64,000 nt of DNA from Rhabditoides inermis (taxonomy: Eukaryota; Nematoda; Chromadorea; Rhabditida; Rhabditidae), in contig CAWZYM010000174.1 in the NCBI GenBank assembly GCA_963966185.1, positions 1 through 64,000 on the forward strand. The letters are read 5' to 3'. Numbering within the stretch: position 1 is the stretch's first letter; each line of letters starts with the position of its first letter. Below, piece by piece: positions 56,001 through 62,889 of this stretch. The notes beneath the pieces were generated by a model. The model was given only the letters and a program-made list of their open reading frames with translations, was not told the origin of the DNA and did not search any database. The position numbers and the translations under genes are program-made.

Positions 56001-57898
56001 TGAGTCTTTAACAACCTGTCTGAGTCTTTAACAGATCAGTTTAGATTTTTGAAGACCTGTTTACGACCTGTGTAGATCTGTAACGACCTGTCTGAGTCTT
56101 TAACAATCTGTCTGAGTCTTTAACAGATCAGTTTAGATTTTTGAAGACCTGTTTACGACCTGTTTGAGTCTTTAACAACCTGTCTGAGTCTTCATCACAT
56201 CAGTTTAGATCTTTGCAGACCTGTTTACGACCTGTGTAGATCTGTAACGACCTGTTTCAGTCTTTAACAACCTGTCTGAGTCTTTAACAGATCAGTTTAG
56301 ATTTTTGAAGACCTGTTTACGATCTGTTTGAGTCTTTAACAACCTGTCTGAGTCTTCATCAGTTTTGTTTAGATCTTTGCAGACCTGTTTACGACCTGTG
56401 CAGATCTGTAACGACCTGTCTGAGTCTTTAACAACCTGTCTGAGTCTTTAACAGATCAGTTTAGATTTTTGAAGACCTGTTTACGACCTGTGTAGATCTG
56501 TAACGACCTGTCTGAGTCTTTAACAACCTGTCTGAGTCTTTATCAGTTCTGTTTAGATCTTCGCAGACCTGTTTACGACCTGTGTAGATCTGTAACGACC
56601 TGTCTGAGTCTTTAACAACCTGTCTGAGTCTTTAACAGATCAGTTTAGATTTTTGAAGACTTGTTTACGACCTGTGTAGATCTGTAACGACCTGTCTGAG
56701 TCTTTAACAACCTGTCTGAGTCTTTATCAGTTCTGTTTAGATCTTTGCAGACCTGTTTACGACCTGTGTAGAATTGTAACGACCTGTTTGAGTCTTTAAC
56801 AACTTGTCTGAGTCTATATCAAATCAGTTTAGATTTTTGAAAACCTGTTTACGACCTGTGGTGATCTGTAACGACCTGTCTGAGTCTTTAACAACCTGTC
56901 TGAGTCTTTAACAGATCAGTTTAGATTTTTGAAGACCTGTTTACGACCTGTGTAGATCTGTAACGACCTGTCTGAGTCTTTAACAACCTGTCTGAGTCTT
57001 TATCAGTTCTGTTTAGATCTTCGCAGACCTGTTTACGACCTGTGTAGATCTGTAACGACCTGTCTGAGTCTTTAACAACCTGTCTGAGTCTTTAACAGAT
57101 CAGTTTAGATTTTTGAAGACTTGTTTACGACCTGTGTAGATCTGTAACGACCTGTCTGAGTCTTTAACAACCTGTCTGAGTCTTTATCAGTTCTGTTTAG
57201 ATCTTTGCAGACCTGTTTACGACCTGTGTAGATCTGTAACGACCTGTCTGAGTCTTCAACAACCTGTCTGAGTCTTTAACAGATCAGTTTAGATCTTTGA
57301 AGACCTGTTTACGATCTGTGTAGAATTGTAACGACCTGTCTGAGTCTTTAACAACCTGTCTGAGTCTTTAACAGATCAGTTTAGATTTTTGAAGACCTGT
57401 TTACGACCTGTGTAGATCTGTAACGACCTGTCTGAGTCTTTAACAATCTGTCTGAGTCTTTAACAGATCAGTTTAGATTTTGAAGACCTGTTTACGACCT
57501 GTTTGAGTCTTTAACAACCTGTCTGAGTCTTCATCACATCAGTTTAGATCTTTGCAGACCTGTTTACGACCTGTGTAGATCTGTAACGACCTGTTTGAGT
57601 CTTTAACAACCTGTCTGAGTCTTTAACAGATCAGTTTAGATTTTTGAAGACCTGTTTACGATCTGTTTGAGTCTTTAACAACCTGTCTGAGTCTTCATCA
57701 GTTTTGTTTAGATCTTTGCAGACCTGTTTACGACCTGTGCAGATCTGTAACGACCTGTCTGAGTCTTTAACAACCTGTCTGAGTCTTTAACAGATCAGTT
57801 TAGATTTTTGAAGACCTGTTTACGACCTGTGTAGATCTGTAACGACCTGTCTGAGTCTTTAACAACCTGTCTGAGTCTTTATCAGTTCTGTTTAGATC

Positions 57899-58394
57899 TT
57901 CGCAGACCTGTTTACGACCTGTGTAGATCTGTAACGACCTGTCTGAGTCTTTAACAACCTGTCTGAGTCTTCAACAGATCAGTTTAGATTTTTGAAGACT
58001 TGTTTACGACCTGTGTAGATCTATAACGACCTGTCTGAGTCTTTAACAACCTGTCTGAGTCTTTATCAGTTCTGTTTAGATCTTTGCAGACCTGTTTACG
58101 ACCTGTGTAGATCTGTAACGACCTGTCTGAGTCTTTAACAACCTGTCTGAGTCTTTATCAGTTCTGTTTAGATCTTTGCAGACCTGTTTACGACCTGTGT
58201 AGATCTGTAACGACCTGTCTGAGTCTTTAACAACCTGTCTGAGTCTTTAACAGATCAGTTTAGATTTTTGAAGACCTGTTTACGACCTGTCTGAGTCTTT
58301 AACAACCTGTCTGAGTCTTTAACAGATCAGTTTAGATTTTTGAAGACCTGTTTACGACCTGTTTGAGTCTTTAACAACCTGTCTAAGTCTTCAT
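57899..58394. repeat. Array-edge segment matching 13,855-14,350
   Basis: GAGTCTTCAA starts at 57,965 against 13,921, and GTAGATCTAT at 58,015 against 13,971. Both pairs are exactly 44,044 bp apart, so the intervening monomers are collinear without net indels. Confidence 0.75.
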
Positions 58395-58599
58395 CAGATC
58401 AGTTTAGATCTTTGAAGACCTGTTTACGACCTGTGTAGATCTGTAACGACCTGTCTGAGTCTTTAACAACCTGTCTGAGTCTTTATCAGTTCTGTTTAGA
58501 TCTTTGCAGACCTGTTTACGACCTGTGTAGATCTGTAACGACCTGTCTGAGTCTTTAACAACCTGTCTGACTCTTTAACAGATCAGTTTAGATTTTTGA

Positions 58600-59091
58600 A
58601 AACCTGTTTACGACCTGTGGTGATCTGTAACGACCTGTCTGAGTCTTTAACAACCTGTCTGAGTCTTTATCAGTTCTGTTTAGATCTTTGCAGACCTGCT
58701 TACGATCTGTGTAGATCTGTAACGACCTGTTTGAGTCTTTATCAGATCAATTTAGATCTTTGAAGACCTGTTTACGACCTGTGTAGATCTGTAACGACCT
58801 GTCTGAGTCTTTAACAACCTGTCTGAGTCTTTATCAGATCTGTTTAGATCTTTGCAGATCTGTTTACGACCTGTGTAGATCTGTAACGACCTGTCTGAGT
58901 CTTAAACAACCTGTCTGAGTCTATCTTAGATCAGTTTAGATCTTTGAAGACCTGTTTACGACCTGTGTAGATCTGTAACGACCTGTCTGAGTCTTTAACA
59001 ACCTGTCTGAGTCTTTATCAGATCAGTTTAGATTTTTGAAGAGCTGTTTACGACCTGTGTAGATCTGTAACAACCTGTCTGAGTCTATATC
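58600..59091. repeat. Diverged satellite edge
   Basis: The last ~500 bp of the array carry more private changes than interior monomers: GACCTGCTTACGATC (~58,695), ATCAATTTAG (~58,746), GTCTATCTTAGATC (~58,920) and GAGCTGTTTAC (~59,041). Decay of edge monomers is expected when homogenisation works mainly in array interiors. Confidence 0.7.
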
Positions 59092-59216
59092 ACTGAACAG
59101 ACAGAACAAGTGAGGAGAGGAGTGTGATTGTGAGAGAGGAGGGCGCGAGTGCACGCAGTCTAGCCCTCACCCTCCCGCCACGCTCTATCAACACTCTCGT
59201 GTGGCACAAACTGTGA
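59092..59216 (+). pseudogene. Truncated GBA-like last-exon fragment, copy 1
   Basis: From about 59,103 to the TGA at 59,214-59,216 this matches the 3' part of the exon at 59,236-59,448, with a period of 232 bp and only a few substitutions (GCACGC for GCGCGC, CACCCTCC for CACCTTCC). The satellite replaces everything upstream. At the junction it has four extra bases (AACAGACAGAACAAG against AACAGAACAAG), which throw the frame onto a TGA. It cannot encode a functional protein alone. Seen: the duplication and truncation. Inferred: it is a relic of the same gene as copy 2. Confidence 0.75.
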
Positions 59217-59235
59217 TTGTTGTATTCGCATAAAC

Positions 59236-59448
59236 ATGTGTGTTGCTGTGACAGTGCTTAGCACAGTGTCGGATGGATGGGTGGACGCTGCGGCAGTGAC
59301 ACTGAAGGGACGACGGACAGTGGTCATACTGAACAGAACAAGTGAGGAGAGGAGTGTGATTGTGAGAGAGGAGGGCGCGAGTGCGCGCAGTCTAGCCCTC
59401 ACCTTCCCGCCACGCTCTATCAACACTCTCGTGTGGCACAAACTGTGA
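59236..59448 (+). CDS. Glucosylceramidase-like (GH30) C-terminal exon, partial
   Basis: The 70-residue open frame resembles the C-terminal beta-domain of lysosomal acid beta-glucosidase (GBA, GH30), which cleaves glucosylceramide. Supporting features are the order VDAAAV, a basic turn (KGRR), the strand and glycosylation site VVILNRTSEE, a variable loop, and the ending PPRSINTLVWHKL before TGA; family members end with a similar hydrophobic S-I-x-T-x-x-W tail. The catalytic TIM barrel is absent, so this is a last exon or a remnant. The real exon probably begins after an AG near 59,262-59,272, so the ATG at 59,236 may not be used. Upstream lies copy 1 and then satellite, so no other exons of this gene exist in the window. 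It ends 64 bp before the convergent - strand gene. The family call rests on motif memory, not a search. Confidence 0.55.
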   Translation: MCVAVTVLSTVSDGWVDAAAVTLKGRRTVVILNRTSEERSVIVREEGASARSLALTFPPRSINTLVWHKL

Positions 59449-59469
59449 TTGTTGTATCCGCAAAACATG

Positions 59470-59475
59470 TTTATT
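59470..59475 (-). other. AATAAA polyadenylation signal for the - strand gene
   Basis: AATAAA on the - strand lies about 38 bases past the TAG at 59,513-59,515, a normal distance for a eukaryotic poly(A) signal. It falls just beyond the end of the GBA-like exon, so the two transcripts would nearly touch or overlap at their 3' ends. Confidence 0.5.
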
Positions 59476-59512
59476 CTCGAGCCAAGTTCAATACAATAAG
59501 CAAAAGGTAACA

Positions 59513-60305
59513 CTAGAAGTCAATAAGTTCATCTGAGAACTTGTCAATATTTCTGGGAATGATAGATTCGTTTAAATAGTCCTCGGCATTGAAATAAACA
59601 GAGAATACTTCACACTCTTCAGCAAATATCAGATCGCTGAAATGTATATAAAACTGTTTTGTAAATATGCACATAAACAATGAATTATGGATACCCACGC
59701 AATGGTTGACTCATCTCCCTTTCTCATTGAATTCACTATTTTGTATGCCGTTTTCAACACACAATCATACGGCCATGAATTACAATCAGACTGAAACTGT
59801 GGATTCATGAAAAAGAAGCAGAATGACTGACCATTTGAGGGCTAGAGGTGATAGTTATGCTCTCGGTCTGTTGTCTATACATTTTCTCCATACACTTATT
59901 CACATCAAACTCCCAGTCACGTTTTTGAAATGGAATTTTCAAAAACGACAGGCTGTTAGAATCACGCAAGAAGTTCTAAAGTGAAAGAACTATTGAATAA
60001 TATTTTATCACAAATACATACCTCCAGCCTGTTTATGATATTATCAAATAGTTGTATCTCGAAATAGTCATGGTATGATCTAACATGTTTAGCGCGCACC
60101 AGAGACAAATCAAATCCCTTGATCAGCTTTTTTTCTCGGGGATAAGGACGATCTCCAAATACAATGGCGTTTATCGAGCAGAACTGAAAGATACATGAAC
60201 TGCCATCTATATCCTTTTATAGTCTTTTTCACGGAAAACCTCTAAAAGAAGTTTTGATATTTTCACACAATACTTTGCGCCAAGTTTTCTACATGTTTCG
60301 TTCAT
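59513..60305 (-). CDS. Multi-exon gene with tiny introns, function unknown
   Basis: Five exons join in one frame on the - strand: 60,305-60,240 (begins ATG), 60,183-60,022, 59,975-59,832, 59,790-59,699 and 59,636-59,513 (ends TAG). The introns are 56, 46, 41 and 62 bp, all GT-AG, with acceptors CTTTCAG, CACTTTAG, GTTTCAG and ATTTCAG and donors including GTATGT and GTCAGT. The phases agree at every junction, giving 195 codons with no internal stop. Visible segments include IVFGDRPYPREK, RAKHVRSYHDYFE, PFQKRDWEF and an acidic C-terminus ending SDELIDF. There is no signal peptide or membrane segment in this part. The first donor (GTTTTC) is weak. The layout faintly recalls the SGNH domain attached to nematode acyltransferase-3 (OAC) proteins; this is a guess. 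It converges on the GBA-like exon and probably continues upstream into 60,620-60,913. Confidence 0.6.
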
Positions 60306-60308
60306 TTG

Positions 60309-60571
60309 CAGGAGATCAATTTTTTTTCTACCGTAACACTTAATTTTGCAAGAGGATCAAATTATTCTCCTACCGTAACACTTATCTTTGCAAGAAGATC
60401 AATTCGTTCTCCTACCAACACTTATTTTTGCAAGAAGATCAAATTATTATCCTATCGTAACACTTATCTTTGCAAGAAGATCAAATTATTCTCCTACCGT
60501 AACACTTATCTTTGCAAGAGGATCAAATTATTCTCCTACCGTAACACTCAATTATTTTTAACCGTCTTTCT
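60309..60571. repeat. Minisatellite, six 40-42-bp units
   Basis: Units start at 60,309, 60,349, 60,391, 60,431, 60,473 and 60,515 and share CAAGAAGATCAAATTATT then CTCCTACCGTAACACTTATC. Lengths are 40, 42, 40, 42, 42 and ~57 (the last runs on into diverged sequence). It lies between the two exon groups of the - strand gene, probably in an intron. The + strand open frame across it is a by-product of the 42-bp period. Confidence 0.85.
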
Positions 60572-60619
60572 GCAAGCAGCTCAAATCATCGTTATTTGCA
60601 CATTCAGGCCCCGTTCAAC

Positions 60620-60913
60620 CTTAGTAAAAAAAATCAAGTGGCAGTTATAGTTCAGAGTTTCAGTAACGTCTGCTTGAAAACAAACGCAAATGCACACATG
60701 ACTTGAAGAGTACAGCATGTTGTTGAACAAAAGCGGATTGGCTATCACGATTACATGTGGTTTGATAGTAGTCATCAACATTTCTGCTTCTCTCGAAAAC
60801 TTGGCAGACGATTTCACATTTTCCTGTAGAGAAACATAAAAAGACGTTTGAATGTACAGTAAAACACTCACCACACATAAAGTATGAACATTCATAAACT
60901 CCGACAATACCGA
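60620..60913 (-). CDS. Probable upstream exons of the same gene, 5' truncated
   Basis: Two exons can be read: 60,872 up to at least 60,907 (open frame continues to ~60,913) and 60,823-60,620. The 48-bp intron between them has a strong donor GTGAGT and acceptor TCTCTACAG, and the frame is kept. The second exon encodes 68 residues including KFSREAEMLMTTIKPHVIVI, an alpha-beta-like pattern. It ends at a possible donor (AAG|GTTGAA); if unspliced, the frame runs to a TGA at 60,581. Joining it to the next group needs an acceptor near 60,338, inside a minisatellite, and that junction is uncertain. At the upstream end the frame meets the 1,973-bp repeat, so the true start is missing or lies beyond the repeat. 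Confidence 0.45.
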
Positions 60914-60930
60914 GATCGCCCCGGCTGGGG

Positions 60931-60940
60931 CTATATAAAA
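60931..60940 (+). promoter_or_regulatory. TATA-like sequence in repeat copy 1
   Basis: CTATATAAAA follows a short GC-rich palindrome-like start (CCCCGGCTGGGG). It faces away from the - strand gene. It is conserved in both repeat copies and could be a promoter of the repeat. There is no proof of use. Confidence 0.35.
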
Positions 60941-61546
60941 TTTGCTATGGTCCTTGTTTGTTTGTCTGTCCGGGCACGCAGCTCAGTGACCATTGCACCA
61001 TCGAAGTTCATACTGTAAACTTAACATTGTTCTTGTTACCGCATGCAATCGTGTCTTTTTCATAAGCTTACCTCTACTTACCGTATGACTTTACTAAGAA
61101 CTTGACATAGCCTGAAAAACTTTTCACCCATATGCTCAGTCCATGTTTCAAGATACGGGTCTCATACTCTAAACTTAAAATTGGCACACTATAATGACTT
61201 GACACACGTCACTAGAACTCATTCCGATAACTCCTTATATGGGTTTATATAGAATTTCCAAAATTTCAGAGGAACATAACTCAAGACTGAAGAGACATTT
61301 CACACTCAAACTACAAACTTAAGATCAACTAATCACTCTTAACAGACACACGTTAACATAGGTCCCTATCTCATTTCCTTAAATGAGTTCACTAACAACT
61401 CGGTCCACTTCTATGTAAACCTACCTTCAAACCTAATATTTTGTCATGAAACTTGCAAAGTAACATGACCCATGCATGTTATTTACAGTTTTACAGTTTC
61501 ATTTTGAAATACCAGTTCAAAAAAGTTTTACAGCATTTTTCATTTT

Positions 61547-61580
61547 CTGACAGGATCAATCACGTAAGATGCAAAACGCA
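61547..61580. repeat. Internal 32-35-bp motif, first occurrence
   Basis: CTGACAGGATCAATCACGTA and the following AGATGCAAAACGCAAAA. The motif recurs at 62,063 within the same unit (with small changes) and at 63,520 in copy 2. It may mark an internal module boundary. Confidence 0.6.
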
Positions 61581-62062
61581 AAAACCTTGAATATCTTTGT
61601 TAGTTTTGAAGTCTAAAATTTCAAACTTTTGCTGAACATAGAAGACAATTGGCCGTTCACACCATTTCAATTTCAAGTGAAACACTCGTTCCGTTTTTAA
61701 AATATAATTATTCAAATTTTCGTCGAAATTTTATATTTTTGATTATTACTTCTTTCATATTAAATATTAATTTTTCATATTTTTATGGTAAATCAGTCTC
61801 TATGACACCATTAACATAAACATTTATGCTCAACTCTATTACTGAAATTAAAAATCATATTTCATGTTTCACTAGATCAACTACAATCTCTTACTATATG
61901 AGAGTTGAGACCTGCATTTTGCAATTTAATTCATAACTCAAAAACTAATATTTAATGACAGAGATTCAGACTTTTAGCTTCACTGTAGAAGGATTTGACT
62001 TTTTCAAAAAACCTCGATTTTCAACTAAATGTGGCTCATTTTTGCAGTTGAGCATATGACCG

Positions 62063-62096
62063 CTGACAGGATCAATCAGGTAAGATGCAAAACGTA
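62063..62096. repeat. Internal 32-35-bp motif, second occurrence
   Basis: CTGACAGGATCAATCAGGTA and the following AGATGCAAAACGTAAAA. It lies 516 bp after the first occurrence; flanking sequence on the right differs, so only a short module was duplicated or retained. Confidence 0.6.
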
Positions 62097-62656
62097 AAAT
62101 ACGGTACATGTATGTTTCAACTTTTTAGAAAATTTTATTTTTAATTCTCTCATCCCTTTCACCAATGACACCTTTGGTCCAGAGTACCTGTCAGGTACCC
62201 TCACACCTGTCGTTGCTCACCTGTCACCTGAGATAAATTAGCATAAACATCAAATTTCACCTTAGAGACCCGTAACTTTCTTTCAGATGAGAGTTCACAA
62301 CTGGATTTTGTTATTTATTTATCACTACCGTGACACCTTTATTCATTAATTAATTTAGATTTCTATATAATTTTTGAAATTTAATTAATATTTATAATTT
62401 CACCTTTTCACTCAGAAATAATCTAAAATGTATAACTCGGTTAGTTTTCAAGGTAGTGGACTCATACTTGGTACAGGTAACAAGTAAATAAATACAAAAT
62501 TTCAAGTTAACAAACTTGCGTAAACAAGTAAACAAAAAAGTAAACAATTCCAAATCTCTTTATTTTGATATCTAATTAATACTAAACCTGCAGGAGAGTT
62601 CAAAGGTACTGTTTACAAGACAGGTAAACAAGTAAACAAAAATGTAAACAATTATA

Positions 62657-62752
62657 AAACTTGAGATTTCGAGGTTTGATGTGTACTAAAGCCATAGTAC
62701 TCCGAAACTTGAGATTTCGATGTCTGATGTGTACTAGAGCCATAGTAGAGTT
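62657..62752. repeat. 48-bp tandem pair
   Basis: AAACTTGAGATTTCGA starts two adjacent 48-bp units (62,657 and 62,705) that also share GATGTGTACTA and AGCCATAGTA. Because 48 is divisible by 3, - strand frames read a repeated peptide here; this is not taken as evidence of coding. Confidence 0.75.
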
Positions 62753-62790
62753 CAGATTTGAAATTTTGATGATTTGACGCGGAGAGGCGA

Positions 62791-62807
62791 GCGCGCCGAA
62801 GGCGCGC
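62791..62807. repeat. Perfect hairpin 1, 7-bp stem, GAA loop
   Basis: GCGCGCC then GAA then GGCGCGC; the arms are exact reverse complements. Confidence 0.9.
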
Positions 62808-62824
62808 GAGCCTTGGAGCGCAGT

Positions 62825-62843
62825 GCGGCGGCGAAGCCGCCGC
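62825..62843. repeat. Perfect hairpin 2, 8-bp stem, GAA loop
   Basis: GCGGCGGC then GAA then GCCGCCGC. The centre is GCGAAGC, a sequence known to form an unusually stable DNA mini-hairpin. Confidence 0.9.
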
Positions 62844-62844
62844 C

Positions 62845-62889
62845 ACTAGCGGGCCGGAGGCGAGCGAAGCGAGCCTCCGGCCCGCTAGT
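62845..62889. repeat. Perfect hairpin 3, 17-bp stem
   Basis: ACTAGCGGGCCGGAGGC at 62,845 and its exact reverse complement ending at 62,889 flank GAGCGAAGCGA, whose centre again is GCGAAGC. The right arm ends where repeat copy 2 begins. Confidence 0.9.

Larger units (their letters stand above)
1..59091. repeat. Satellite DNA array, 92/72-bp monomers
   Basis: A continuous tandem array fills this span and continues past the left edge. The long monomer is 92 bp and can be cut into four related 20-bp steps plus 12 bp; steps share cores such as ACCTGTCTGAGTCTTTAAC and GACCTGTTTAC. The short monomer is 72 bp and lacks exactly one step (GTAGATCTGTAACGACCTGT). At an average near 87 bp the array holds roughly 680 monomers (estimate). 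Variant classes differ in the third and fourth steps (AACAGATCAG, ATCAGTTCTG, ATATCAAATCAG, GGTGATCTG starts, CCTTAGG ends). AGATCT (a BglII site) occurs in most monomers. No transposon, gene or unrelated sequence interrupts it. Because 92 and 72 are not multiples of 3 and stops occur on both strands, it is not coding. Its chromosomal role (subtelomeric, heterochromatic or other) cannot be read from sequence. Confidence 0.98.
60916..62888. repeat. 1,973-bp non-coding repeat unit, copy 1
   Basis: From TCGCCCCGGCTGGGGC at 60,916 onward the sequence aligns with 62,889 onward at a constant offset of 1,973 bp. Checks are CTATATAAAA (60,931 and 62,904) and CTGACAGGATC (61,547 and 63,520). Similarity can be followed to about 62,027 against 64,000, where the window ends. 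The unit is AT-rich with repeated ATAACTCA-containing modules and no credible ORF on either strand. Whether it is tandem or two insertions of a dispersed element cannot be decided here. Sequence from 62,028 to 62,888 has no partner inside the window. Confidence 0.8.

Noticed and set aside
1..59091. CRISPR-like regular repeats.
   Set aside because: There are no unique spacers; all of the sequence between repeats is itself repeated, and the context is eukaryotic.
1..59091. Telomeric repeat or centromere protein box.
   Set aside because: No short telomere-type hexamer tract (such as TTAGGC) and no CENP-B-like box was seen. A subtelomeric or centromeric role cannot be claimed.
59160..59513. 117-aa open frame on the - strand.
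   Set aside because: It lies antisense to the duplicated GBA-like exon and repeats itself because of that duplication.
60022..60183. Resemblance of GDRPYP in the - strand gene to the active-site motif of uracil-DNA glycosylases (GQDPY).
   Set aside because: The residue at the catalytic aspartate position is Arg, and no other family motifs (such as the HPSP-type loop) are visible. Treated as coincidence.
60306..60650. 114-aa open frame on the + strand.
   Set aside because: Most of it is the 42-bp minisatellite, and it lies antisense to likely exons.
60581..60907. Single uninterrupted 108-aa - strand frame without splicing.
   Set aside because: It reads through a 48-bp segment with a strong GTGAGT donor and CTACAG acceptor whose removal keeps the frame. 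The spliced reading is preferred, though not proven.
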